64,000 nucleotides of DNA. Origin: Methanothermobacter sp. MT-2 (lineage in GTDB: Archaea > Methanobacteriota > Methanobacteria > Methanobacteriales > DSM-23052). The stretch is taken from positions 497,501 to 561,500 of the forward strand of contig AP017647.1 of the NCBI GenBank assembly GCA_003584625.1, read 5' to 3'. Below the pieces are notes generated by a model. The model was not told where the DNA came from. It was given only the letters and a program-made list of their open reading frames with translations, and searched no databases. Shown in pieces: positions 12,105 to 20,303 of the stretch. The position numbers and the translations under genes are program-made. How positions within the stretch are numbered: the first letter of the stretch is position 1; every line of letters starts with the position of its first letter.

Positions 12105-12716
12105 TCAAATGTAGTAATCTTTTTCAACTCTTTTAGCATTCCATGGTTCGCCTTTAGGATAATAGATGTAAATGGCATGCAAAATTATCCTGTTACCCTG
12201 GAGATGGAATGTGAAATTCCCCTTAAAAAAGGTTTTAACACCTGTTATCTGGAATGTTCCATTGAACTTGTTACCATTATTTGAAAAGTTTCCACTACCA
12301 TTCCAACGAGCACAACTCACATTATAATATCCAGAGAAGGGTGTTTTAAAGACAGCTCCTCTAAAATCCCCCATTAATAATCTGGAGATAGTATCCCATC
12401 TAATATCAATACTATTAATATGACCCTTACCTATAATCCCAGTTTCATTATAGCATATTTTCGTCCCATTTTCTTCATGAGGCTCGAATTCCTCAGCCTC
12501 TGGGAATACCATCTTAAAATCGAATTCTTCACCCTGCCCACTTATAGAATAATAACCACCAAGAGAACCTTCACCAGACCTGTTAGAAGGTATCGAAGTA
12601 TATGACGTGTAATTATATGGTATAATACTAAAAAGGGCCTCGTCAAAAACTTCAACACCTAAAACAATAACTATAATGAATATTAATGGAACAGATAACA
12701 ATACTATTTTCCTCAT
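12105..12716 (-). CDS. Secreted or membrane-anchored sequon-rich protein, unknown function
   Basis: About 203 residues. A hydrophobic N-terminus (IVLLSVPLIFIIVIVLGV) acts as signal peptide or anchor, followed by a polar extracellular part. At least eight N-glycosylation sequons are visible (NYT, NRS, NGT, NVS, NGS, NFS, NFT and others), which fits an exposed surface protein. No known domain is recognised. ATG 12716 is chosen because GGAGG is 6 nt upstream; the longer form starting at 12761 would put charged residues before the signal. A candidate structured leader lies at 12791-12867. Confidence 0.65.
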   Translation of the reverse strand: MRKIVLLSVPLIFIIVIVLGVEVFDEALFSIIPYNYTSYTSIPSNRSGEGSLGGYYSISGQGEEFDFKMVFPEAEEFEPHEENGTKICYNETGIIGKGHINSIDIRWDTISRLLMGDFRGAVFKTPFSGYYNVSCARWNGSGNFSNNGNKFNGTFQITGVKTFFKGNFTFHLQGNRIILHAIYIYYPKGEPWNAKRVEKDYYI

Positions 12717-12790
12717 TTTATCCCTCCAAAGACGAAATACCAGGAAGCATCTATTTAACACCCTTCCAATGATATCCTTTCATGTTACCT

Positions 12791-12867
12791 GATAAGACGG
12801 CTCCTAGAATGTAGGGGGTGAAAACCCCCACATCATGGATGTCCTAGAATAAACTAGGAGTCTTATC
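12791..12867 (-). ncRNA. Candidate structured RNA or leader with alternative pairings
   Basis: A 77-nt element closed by GATAAGAC(GG)CTCCTAG at 12791-12807 pairing with CTAGGAGTCTTATC at 12854-12867. Inside is a strong hairpin: ATGT-a-GGGGG at 12809-12818 with CCCCCACAT at 12825-12833. TCCTAG at 12842-12847 can also pair with CTAGGA at 12854-12859 around an AATAAA loop, so the 3' strand has two exclusive partners. On the minus strand it would be part of the leader of the secreted-protein gene, 75-151 nt before its start. It could instead be the end of a decayed mobile element. Strand is uncertain. Confidence 0.4.
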
Positions 12868-13277
12868 CACTGCAACTTTCAAATCTTCTAAAATAATTAA
12901 ACCAGAAGGATGATACCATGGGGGGGTCAACCATCATCTTATACTATTTTCACCAGGTCATATATTTTTTCCGGTGATTTGAAGACCTTCCACATGTCTA
13001 GAAACTATACTTCTCCATAGGTAAGTTTTGTATAATATATAGGATCATCCCCCCCCAATAACTTTTACATACAAATAGACTGATTTCATTATGTGGAGAG
13101 CTCCAAACCCTTAGAAATATCATTTTGTCATAAAAAAAAGATTTCATCCTAAATCTTCCCCAGACCTACAAACTAAGATCCCCCCCTAATCAGATAAAAA
13201 AAGGTTGGCTGGGAGATCATCCCCAAAAAAAAGAATAGTAGGAGGGATTTTATACCCTCCAGATTATATAGTGGCCT
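12868..13277. other. Non-coding gap with G/C homopolymer tracts
   Basis: About 410 bp without a believable gene. It contains a run of seven G near 12920, eight C near 13051 and seven C near 13183, unusual in A+T-rich DNA. The sequence just after the upstream stop (13200-13277) has several A and T runs. I see no tRNA, no transposase remnant and no repeat array. Confidence 0.5.
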
Positions 13278-14897
13278 TTAAAATGGTAGGCTTGCGTAGG
13301 TTCCTAGTATTGTCCCAGTTGCAGTGTTCCAATTGTTTATTGTGCCTAGACTGTTTCTGATGCTTGTTGCATCTGCATCGTACCATGCACCCCCAATGTA
13401 GATCTGCGCCCAGACATGTCCATATGTTCCGCTGGAGAATGTGCAGATCCCATGCATGTAACGTGCTGGTAATCCCGCTGCCCTTGCAAGTGCCACGACA
13501 AGATGTGCATGATCACAACAGTTAGCACTTCGATATTGCAAGGTTCCAGTAGCACCATACCTTGTATTATAATAGAAGTTGTAGTCTATATTATCTCGGA
13601 CCCAGTTAAAGACGGCTTTAGCCTTATCCCACTCACTTGTAAGGCCAGCGGTCAGCTGCGCCGCGAGTGCCTTGATGTTAGGATCATTCACCTGGCAGTT
13701 TGCTGTGGAAACAAGGTATTGGCTGAGTCCATTGTCTGTGTTCTGTTGGTTGGATATGCTCTTTATTGTTACCGTTTTGGGTAACCTGTTATTTTCTTTG
13801 TAAAAGGCAAGTATCCTAGTCATGGCATAGACCATGTTGGGATAGGATACGCTGCCGATACTGGTCGTGGCATAGTTTGGCGATCTTCCATTTTTTTCAA
13901 TGAAATTTGTAATGTTATCTGTGACTTGTAGGTATTCTGTGAGTTCTAGTTCGCCCGTGGCGGTTCCAGTAGGGTTTTGCGCTTCTTTAACCTCTATTAG
14001 GTTTATGGGCGTGTTTTTCCCGTTATTTATCTGGTTTATGCTTTTTGCCATTAGGTATAGGAATTGGCTTGGGTTTATTTTTAGATTTGCCACCTGCACA
14101 TATGTGGGTAGGCGCTGATTTTCTTCCATGAAATTTTTAAGGGAAACCGCAGCATTTAGGATATTGTTGATGGTTATTGAATTGTCATCAGCAACACTTC
14201 CTGAAGTGTTGCCTGGATTGTTATTGTCTATAGTGTATGTGCTTATGTTATTAAGTTTATCGAGGCTTATGTAGTTGGGTAGGCGTTGATTTGTTACTTT
14301 AAAATCGATGGCCTTTGTGAATAGCCATACGAGGGACTCGAATTTGATTTTAAGCCCTTGGTAGCTTGCATAGGAGGGTGCTCGGTTATTCGATTCCATG
14401 AAATCGTGCACCCTACTTGCGAGTTCAATGTAGTCATTTAATTTTATTGAACCGGTCAATGCACTTCCAGTAGAATTTTTAGGTGCTTCCACGTTCCTGA
14501 TTATGGTATCCCCACCTTTTAGGGACGCTGTGAGGAGGTATAGATACTCTGGCATGTTAACCTGGGAATTTTTGACATTCACATAATTTGGGAGTCTTCC
14601 GTTTTCTTGGATGAACTTGTTAACTCGAACCGCTGCATCTTCGATGTCTGAAGATTTCACGGTTTCTACATCCCCTTCACTGCCATATGCTGCTTGTTGG
14701 GTTGTCTCATTATCTTGGGGGTTTGTTCCAACAGTGGGGCTTCCGACGATTTTCTCTTCATTTAATGATATGCTTTTATCTTGGAATTCAAAGTTCGTGG
14801 TTGTGTTCTCCTGGGCATAACTGGCACCTACTGTTGCCAGTACCATGCACAGCATGCATAGTACTGTTATACCAGTCGAAATATTATCGCCTCCCAC
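13278..14897 (-). CDS. Pseudomurein endoisopeptidase-like cysteine peptidase with PMBR repeats
   Basis: A signal peptide (ITVLCMLCMVLATVGASYA) is followed by four full and two partial pseudomurein-binding repeats (for example FIQENGRLPNYV, FMESNNRAPSYA, FMEENQRLPTYV, FIEKNGRSPNYA). A C-terminal transglutaminase-like domain comes last. The catalytic triad is readable: Cys in SANCCDHAHL, His in TYGHVWAQIYI and Asp in WYDADAT. The plan is that of the phage enzymes PeiP/PeiW, which cut the wall peptide; a host copy would act in wall remodelling. The TTG at 14939 lies only 4 bp from the TATA box and is excluded. GTG 14897 is given; ATT 14882 has a better-placed GGAGG (7 nt). Confidence 0.85.
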   Translation of the reverse strand: MGGDNISTGITVLCMLCMVLATVGASYAQENTTTNFEFQDKSISLNEEKIVGSPTVGTNPQDNETTQQAAYGSEGDVETVKSSDIEDAAVRVNKFIQENGRLPNYVNVKNSQVNMPEYLYLLTASLKGGDTIIRNVEAPKNSTGSALTGSIKLNDYIELASRVHDFMESNNRAPSYASYQGLKIKFESLVWLFTKAIDFKVTNQRLPNYISLDKLNNISTYTIDNNNPGNTSGSVADDNSITINNILNAAVSLKNFMEENQRLPTYVQVANLKINPSQFLYLMAKSINQINNGKNTPINLIEVKEAQNPTGTATGELELTEYLQVTDNITNFIEKNGRSPNYATTSIGSVSYPNMVYAMTRILAFYKENNRLPKTVTIKSISNQQNTDNGLSQYLVSTANCQVNDPNIKALAAQLTAGLTSEWDKAKAVFNWVRDNIDYNFYYNTRYGATGTLQYRSANCCDHAHLVVALARAAGLPARYMHGICTFSSGTYGHVWAQIYIGGAWYDADATSIRNSLGTINNWNTATGTILGTYASLPF

Positions 14898-14942
14898 ATC
14901 ACAAGCATGTAACCTGTGACAAATAAGAATATAACTCAAAGG

Positions 14943-14954
14943 TTTTATATAAAT
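14943..14954 (-). promoter_or_regulatory. TATA box of the endoisopeptidase-like gene
   Basis: ATTTATATAAAA on the minus strand, a near-ideal archaeal TATA box. Transcription would begin roughly 22-26 nt downstream, near 14920, which gives a 20-40 nt leader containing GGGAGGC at 14889-14895. This position rules out translation from the TTG at 14939. Confidence 0.7.
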
Positions 14955-15519
14955 ATTTTTATTTAATTTCCTGAGAAAAGAAAATATTTAATGTTAATCC
15001 ACTAGTCAAGGATCCTCTCCATCCTTTCAGAATAATCCTACATGTGATTCCCAATTTCAGTTTCTAGGAAGATATTGTAGATCATAGAAAACTTTAACAT
15101 TTCTCGCTAAGAAGTCTCATCTATAGGAGGATCATAGTAAATCTCATATCTCTTCTGTTTGCTTGTCAAACCCCCCACACAACTGGGGATACACAATGGA
15201 AAAGGTAGGTTTAAATATTTCGAATGCTAAGGAAATCTTAAGGGTGATATTCTCCATCAAATCACCGGAACAGACACTAAAGCATAGCCCACACCTCAAT
15301 GAGAACTGTGAGATGAGGGGAACCATACCCCCACAGACTCCCAAAATGAAGCCCACTTGAAGCAAAGTTAGGTGGAAAGGGAGAAGTCCACTTGCATAAG
15401 TTGCATGGGGGTGTTAGTTCACATAGTTTACCAAAGGGACTAACCTAAACGCCCACACCAGAAGCTCTCCATGAAGCAGAAAGATGGAATATCCCATTAT
15501 CAAATCTTTGCTGATATAC
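14955..15519. other. Non-coding gap upstream of the glycosyltransferase
   Basis: About 560 bp. Short ORFs on both strands (for example 15163-15360) look like chance. Inverted repeats are present: GGTGAT at 15243-15248 with ATCACC 12 nt later, and GTTAGT with ACTAAC around 15414-15446. No tRNA or mobile element was recognised. The repeats might form a leader for the downstream glycosyltransferase, but this is weak. Confidence 0.4.
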
Positions 15520-16221
15520 ATGAAGATAGTGATAATAATACCAGCATATAATGAGGAAGCCACAATCTCGGAAGTTGTAAAAGAAGCTCTTAAACATGGA
15601 GATACCATAGTTGTAGATGACGGATCCTCTGATAATACAGGCATCCTCGCCAAGAAAGCAGGAGCCAAAGTTATAAAACATGAAAAAAATAAAGGTAAAG
15701 GCGCCGCCCTCAAAACCGGGGTTAGATCAATAATCAACAGCGGATATGATGTTATAATTTTCATGGATGGTGATGGACAACACGACCCCAAATATATAAA
15801 ACCATTAGCATCTCGGATTAACAGCGCCCAAATAGTAATAGGATCCCGCTTCCTAGGCGATATCAGTAAAATGCCCTTAAAAAGACGCTTTTCCAATAGG
15901 ATAACAACTTATATTCTGAAACATTTGACAGGTTATCATTTAACAGACAGCCAGAGCGGCTTCAAGGCCATTAATGCAAATTGCGCCCAAATGCTTTTAA
16001 AGATACCATATGATGATTATATTTATGAATCAGAGCTCATATGCGCAGCAGCAGCACATAATCTTATCGTGGATGAAATCCCTATAACCTGTAATTATGA
16101 CCTGGAGAAATCATATATAGGAATAGCAGACCTCCTAAAATATATGATATTCATCGCAAGATTATTATCCCTTAAAATAATAGAAAAAATAGCGGGTTTT
16201 CTGTCCACTTTGAGAGGTTAG
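15520..16221 (+). CDS. Family 2 glycosyltransferase, dolichol-phosphate sugar synthase-like
   Basis: 233-residue GT2 enzyme beginning MKIVIIIPAYNEEATI. VVDDGSSDNT and FMDGDGQHDP (the DxD-type metal motif) are present, followed by VIGSRFLG and LTDSQSGFKAI. The C-terminus is hydrophobic (YMIFIARLLSLKI). Such enzymes load a sugar on a polyprenyl phosphate or extend a lipid-linked glycan at the cytoplasmic face. ATG 15520 is chosen because GT2 proteins begin at this strand; ATG 15484 would add 12 unusual residues. A flippase-like gene follows 6 bp later, so a lipid-linked sugar pathway for the wall or S-layer glycans is likely. Confidence 0.85.
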   Translation: MKIVIIIPAYNEEATISEVVKEALKHGDTIVVDDGSSDNTGILAKKAGAKVIKHEKNKGKGAALKTGVRSIINSGYDVIIFMDGDGQHDPKYIKPLASRINSAQIVIGSRFLGDISKMPLKRRFSNRITTYILKHLTGYHLTDSQSGFKAINANCAQMLLKIPYDDYIYESELICAAAAHNLIVDEIPITCNYDLEKSYIGIADLLKYMIFIARLLSLKIIEKIAGFLSTLRG

Positions 16222-16227
16222 ATCCTG

Positions 16228-17208
16228 ATGAGGAAAGTTTATATTTTTGTCCTAGGCCTTATACTTCTACTGATTCTCATAATATGGATAGGACCCGCTA
16301 ATATCATATATGCTTTCTCGGGTGTGCGATGGCCTATCATTGTAATGGCGATCCTAGTCCACCTCATTGTAATATTTGTAAGGTCTATCAGGTGGGGTTT
16401 CATAATTGATAAGAGAAGATCTTATGTTGATAATTTTATAGTGAAAACCATAGGACTCTTCGCGGGTAATCTCAGTCCCATGAGGAGTGCTGGGGAGATT
16501 ATAACTGCTGTTGCAGGGAAAAAAATAAATGGGATCTCTATTTCACAGGGATTATCAGCCGGGTTTACTGAAAGGTTCTTCGACCTTGGCATAGCAGGAG
16601 TCCTTCTCATAGTCTCTGCCTTGTTCATTCCAATGATAAGAGGGATAGCGTTAATTGGAGGTTCAATTTCAATCCTTTTAACAATCCTAATATACCTGGT
16701 TAATTGGAGGGAGGGTATTGGTATCAGATTATATGATAGGATCCATAGGATCCTTGAAAAATTCCCAATAGCAGAGAAAACCTTGGATAACATCTATGAT
16801 AAGATAACAAGGACCATGATTGATATAATAGAATATACTAGATCCTATTCCCGAAAACTGGATATTCTTATAATATTCTTGTTCTCCCTACTATCATGGC
16901 TCCTGGAATGTATCAGATTGTATCTGGTTTTCACAGCCTTTAACATCCATACAAGTTTTTTCGCGATTGTTATCATTTTCCTCATTGCAAATTTTATCGG
17001 AGTAGTTTCAATGCTCCCTGGGGGTATGGGTTCAACTGAAATCTCTCTAACAACATTTTTCATATTGTTCAATATACCAGCCTATCTAGCGGGTAGCATA
17101 GCCCTCATGGATCGTATCATATCCTTTTGGATGATAAACCTAATCGGCCTAATATTCTCAGCATACTATGCCGAGGAAATATTAAAGGATATTAGCTTTT
17201 GGTCTTAA
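16228..17208 (+). CDS. UPF0104-type polytopic membrane protein (AglD/LPG synthase TM-like)
   Basis: 326 residues with about eight hydrophobic segments beginning at residue 4. Family landmarks are visible: FVRSIRWGFII, GLFAGNLSPMRSAGEI, GLSAGFTERFFDLG and VSMLPGGMGSTEISLT. The group includes the flippase-like region of lysylphosphatidylglycerol synthases and archaeal AglD-associated proteins. It probably moves or modifies a lipid-linked sugar made by the preceding GT2 enzyme, from which it is separated by 6 bp. Substrate unknown. Confidence 0.8.
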   Translation: MRKVYIFVLGLILLLILIIWIGPANIIYAFSGVRWPIIVMAILVHLIVIFVRSIRWGFIIDKRRSYVDNFIVKTIGLFAGNLSPMRSAGEIITAVAGKKINGISISQGLSAGFTERFFDLGIAGVLLIVSALFIPMIRGIALIGGSISILLTILIYLVNWREGIGIRLYDRIHRILEKFPIAEKTLDNIYDKITRTMIDIIEYTRSYSRKLDILIIFLFSLLSWLLECIRLYLVFTAFNIHTSFFAIVIIFLIANFIGVVSMLPGGMGSTEISLTTFFILFNIPAYLAGSIALMDRIISFWMINLIGLIFSAYYAEEILKDISFWS

Positions 17209-17235
17209 ATTTAAAGGTTTAATCACCTCTTTTAT

Positions 17236-17387
17236 CCTGCTTGTAAGACCCCCGAAAGGGGAGGTATGGGGGGGTTTAATACCATAGATTCTTTTTGTAG
17301 TCTTGCTCTTAATGAGAGGAGCATGGGATCCAAGCCGAGGAGGGGCCCTATGGTTGTGAAGTCATTGGGGGGGTTTTAAGTTGCAGG
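17236..17387. ncRNA. Candidate structured RNA in a convergent gap
   Basis: CCTGC at 17236-17240 and TAAGACCCCC at 17244-17253 can pair with GCAGG at 17383-17387 and GGGGGTTTTA at 17369-17378, making a 15-bp interrupted stem around about 115 nt. Inside, CCATAG (17282-17287) matches CTATGG (17348-17353), and TGCTC/GAGCA forms a hairpin. CCCC-GAAA-GGGG at 17250-17261 is a GNRA-capped hairpin that competes with the long stem. The element lies between the 3' ends of two convergent genes. It matches no RNA family I know, and the strand is unknown. Confidence 0.35.
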
Positions 17388-17405
17388 CTTCATGTTGGGG
17401 GGGGT

Positions 17406-18332
17406 TCACCTTTTGTGCCATTTTATGGTCTTTTCAAGTCCATTTTTTAGACTTGTAAGCTTTTTGAATCCGAGGGATTTTAGAAGGCTTATGTCTGCTC
17501 TGGAGTCTTTTATGTCACCTGGTCTTGGATCCTGGTATTCTGCTTTTATTTCAATACCACATATTTCCCCTATTAGTTCTAAGAGTTGGTTTATCGTGAC
17601 GCTTTTACCGGTTGCCACGTTGATTTGACCTGTGAAGTCTGATTCTGCAAGTAGTAGGTTGGCTTCAACCACATCTTCTACATAGATGAAGTCTCGGGTT
17701 TGGTTACCGTCACCATAGATTATTGGATTTTCTCCTGAGAGGATGGCGTGTATGAATCGTGGTATGACGGCAGCGTATTCTGATTTGGGGTTTTGACGGG
17801 GTCCGAAGACGTTGAAGTATCTTAGGGAGACCGTGTCGAGACCATAGCATTCTTTATAAACGTGACAGTAAAATTCTGCCGAGACCTTTGAGGCTGCGTA
17901 TGGTGAAAGGGGTCTTGGGGTTTCATTTTCATCTAATGGTATCTTTGGATTGTTGCCATAGACTGCGGAGGTTGATGCGTTCAATACTTTTATTATGTTG
18001 CATTTACTTGCGGCTTGTAGTATTCGGAGGGTTCCGGTGGCGTTTATTCTATGGCATTTTATTGGATCTTTTATGCTTTCTTCCACGCTTGCGAGGGCTG
18101 CTTGGTGGAATATGTAATCTTTTCCTTGGAAGATCTTTTCAAGGTCAAGTTCTGTTATACTACCCTTTATTATTTTGAGGTTTTCATGGTCTTTCATGGC
18201 TAAATTGTTAATTGAGCCCGTGGAACAGTTGTCTATAACTGTGACCTTGTTACCATCTTTTAGCAGCCTGTCTGTAAGGTGTGAACCAATAAATCCAAGG
18301 CCTCCGGTGACTATGACGTTTTTATCTTTCAT
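17406..18332 (-). CDS. NAD-dependent sugar epimerase/dehydratase (GalE-like SDR)
   Basis: About 308-residue extended SDR. The N-terminal NAD-binding motif is VTGGLGFIGSHL. The active site is YAASK with the upstream STSAVYG; further landmarks are RYFNVFGPRQNPKSEYAAVIPRF and GDGNQTRDFIYVEDV, typical of UDP-glucose/UDP-N-acetylglucosamine 4-epimerases. It would supply an epimerised nucleotide sugar such as UDP-GalNAc for pseudomurein or surface glycans. The start is ATG 18332 or 18335; AGGTG is upstream. It is followed at its 5' side, 18 bp away, by a DUF1616 gene on the same strand. Confidence 0.85.
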   Translation of the reverse strand: MKDKNVIVTGGLGFIGSHLTDRLLKDGNKVTVIDNCSTGSINNLAMKDHENLKIIKGSITELDLEKIFQGKDYIFHQAALASVEESIKDPIKCHRINATGTLRILQAASKCNIIKVLNASTSAVYGNNPKIPLDENETPRPLSPYAASKVSAEFYCHVYKECYGLDTVSLRYFNVFGPRQNPKSEYAAVIPRFIHAILSGENPIIYGDGNQTRDFIYVEDVVEANLLLAESDFTGQINVATGKSVTINQLLELIGEICGIEIKAEYQDPRPGDIKDSRADISLLKSLGFKKLTSLKNGLEKTIKWHKR

Positions 18333-18350
18333 CATTTGCACCTTGTTTTT

Positions 18351-19805
18351 TTATATTCCTTTTCTTGGGGGGTTTACATCTATGAAGAGGTGGAGTGATC
18401 TGTAGACTTTTTTTTCATCTGGTAATCGGTATAATAGGAATTGGAGTTTTTTGTTATCCCCGGGTTCTGTGGGTGTGAATTTAACATGTTTTTCCCATTT
18501 TTCGCCGTTTTTTAATGTTATGGTGGTGTTATCTATAATCTTTTCGTCGAGTTTGACGATTATTCTATATTTTGTTGTTTGGTATTCATGGTTCACAACT
18601 CCCATGATTACTTCTCCGGTTTCGTTTAGTGTTAGGTTGGTTGGATAATCGTATGCTTTTCCTTTTGGTCCGAGGATGTAGAATTCTGTGAATTTTTCCC
18701 CTGGAGCCGGGTTTAGGATGATGTTAATGGTTGTTCCTATCATGGAAAAGAGGATGATGAGGAGGATGATGGATGTTGCCTGTTCTTTGTTCAATCTTTT
18801 TATAGTTTTAATTTTTTTAAGGGATTTTATGGGGTTCCAATAGAATCTTTCATGGGCTTGGATTCTTGATCGTATTATGGTGGATATTATGATTAGGATG
18901 AGCGAAATTTTACAGGAGATTTCTGGGAGGGTGGGGTTTTTTAGGGTTAGGTTGATTATGGCGCCTAGGATTATGCTGGCTGCGAAGCTTAGGAATAGTC
19001 TTTCATATGGGTTTATACCCTTTTTCGGGGCTATGATGGTTACTAGGAGGTAGCCTGGGATCAATGTTATGAAGAGTATTTCTAGGGGCCATTTGATTGG
19101 TGAGATTATTGTTATGATTGTGAGTATGAGGATGGTTAGGAGGTCTGCGTAGGTTCCAATTTTGGAATATTCTTCTGGGGGTGATGTTTTTTCAAATTCG
19201 TCTTTCACAGGTTTGATCTTTTCATGTTGTTCCATAGCTATCCTAGCAGCCTCTGATGGGCTTATAATCTCCTTTTCACCTGTTATGGTCTCTTTTATGG
19301 ATTTTTTTATTATTTTGAGTCTTATATGTCTCCTGGCATATGTTAGGATGGCTGCTATGATTGAGATCGAGGCTGATAATCTGAGAATCCCAAGGTTATC
19401 TAATGGTAGAAATCCTAAGGCTATGATTATCAGCAGACTTATAGGGATGCTTAACATAACCTTCCAGAATAGTCTCTTTTCTTGGAAGTTGGGGAAAAGG
19501 AGTGATATGATTGAATATCCTAGTATCAGGAAAATATTAAATCCTATAATCAGTTTTCTGAAAATCCAGAATTTATATTGGAACTGTAGGAGTACAAGGA
19601 GGATGAGGGCTGAGATAATAACAAGGAAAAGATCCTTCGAAGATTGATACAATTTTAAAATTTCTTGAGGATCCTCAGAGCCTATAGGAGATAATAAAAG
19701 TAATGTTAGAATCTTAACATTAGACTTTCCTATGGGGAAAGTTAGAGAGTTTAATCTATATAGGCCTTTTTTAAGCATATATAAGATCAACATTTTCTGT
19801 GACAT
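18351..19805 (-). CDS. DUF1616-type membrane protein
   Basis: 484 residues. There are four hydrophobic N-terminal segments, a charged cytoplasmic stretch (SPSEAARIAMEQHEKIKPVKDEF) and four more segments including LEILFITLIPGYLLVTIIAPKKG, which is characteristic of DUF1616. A final single segment leads to an extracellular beta-rich tail with NLTLNETGEV, TTIT and KWEKHVKFTPTEPG. The function is unknown, but DUF1616 genes usually sit with surface-glycan genes, as here. The SD GGTGGAG precedes ATG 19805. It shares a 137-bp divergent promoter region with the EhaA-like gene. Confidence 0.75.
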   Translation of the reverse strand: MSQKMLILYMLKKGLYRLNSLTFPIGKSNVKILTLLLLSPIGSEDPQEILKLYQSSKDLFLVIISALILLVLLQFQYKFWIFRKLIIGFNIFLILGYSIISLLFPNFQEKRLFWKVMLSIPISLLIIIALGFLPLDNLGILRLSASISIIAAILTYARRHIRLKIIKKSIKETITGEKEIISPSEAARIAMEQHEKIKPVKDEFEKTSPPEEYSKIGTYADLLTILILTIITIISPIKWPLEILFITLIPGYLLVTIIAPKKGINPYERLFLSFAASIILGAIINLTLKNPTLPEISCKISLILIIISTIIRSRIQAHERFYWNPIKSLKKIKTIKRLNKEQATSIILLIILFSMIGTTINIILNPAPGEKFTEFYILGPKGKAYDYPTNLTLNETGEVIMGVVNHEYQTTKYRIIVKLDEKIIDNTTITLKNGEKWEKHVKFTPTEPGDNKKLQFLLYRLPDEKKVYRSLHLFIDVNPPRKGI

Positions 19806-19911
19806 TTGACTCCACCATTACAATCTCATCTTGGATTGAAGGGGGTTATATGCTTTTCTCATAAATCCCCCCTTTTTTGTGGGAGGCCATCTGAAGATCC
19901 TGGGGAAAAAT

Positions 19912-19920
19912 TTTATATAT
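19912..19920 (+). promoter_or_regulatory. TATA box of the EhaA-like gene (probably leaderless)
   Basis: TTTATATAT is centred about 27 bp before ATG 19943, so transcription should begin at or next to the start codon. No SD precedes that ATG, which fits a leaderless message. Confidence 0.65.
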
Positions 19921-19942
19921 CTTGAATTTTCATCTTTTAATC

Positions 19943-20239
19943 ATGATCCTTGTTAGTTACTTGATCGCAGTAATATCAGCTATCATTGTAGCTTTGCTTC
20001 TTGGAGTTTCCATTGTAGCTGAAAGACCATGGCGCCGTTCATGGACCCTAACAGTGATATTCCCAACACCTATAATAGCAGCGGGTCTGCTCGCAGCATC
20101 CTTAAAGTTGGGTTTCAGGGGATTCTATCACACATTTGACCTGGCCCTGATCATAGGTATTATATCAGCTATCATAGTAAAATATATCATTGAAAACATC
20201 TTCTCCAAACCTCCATTCTATCAAGAGAAAACAGGATAA
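19943..20239 (+). CDS. Small membrane protein, candidate EhaA of energy-converting hydrogenase A
   Basis: 98 residues with three hydrophobic segments: MILVSYLIAVISAIIVALLL, then LTVIFPTPIIAAGLLAASL and LALIIGIISAIIVKYII. The stretch AERPWRRSWTLTVIFPTPIIA resembles the conserved PE[KR]P-x-R-x-SW...FPTP motif I associate with EhaA, the first subunit of the methanobacterial eha operon. EhaA is normally followed by EhaB and a long series of membrane and polyferredoxin genes. Here the next gene is the HAD protein from the far end of that operon. The start is ATG 19943 on a leaderless-type promoter. The identification is from memory of the motif and is moderately sure. Confidence 0.5.
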   Translation: MILVSYLIAVISAIIVALLLGVSIVAERPWRRSWTLTVIFPTPIIAAGLLAASLKLGFRGFYHTFDLALIIGIISAIIVKYIIENIFSKPPFYQEKTG

Positions 20240-20303
20240 TCTTCCTGTTATGTACTTCCAGATTAAAGGGAGAGAATATTTTTTTAAGGGGGTGTGTAAT
20301 CCA

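Noticed and set aside
14897-14939. TTG 14939 as the start of the endoisopeptidase-like gene
   Set aside because: It lies only 4 bp from the TATA box and so upstream of the expected transcription start.
15144-15365. ORFs of 65-73 codons on both strands in the gap before the glycosyltransferase
   Set aside because: They are mutually overlapping, have no good SD, no recognisable motif and unusual residue content; probably chance.
20190-20303. N-terminal extension of the HAD protein
   Set aside because: It overlaps the EhaA-like gene out of frame, and the HAD fold starts at ATG 20304.
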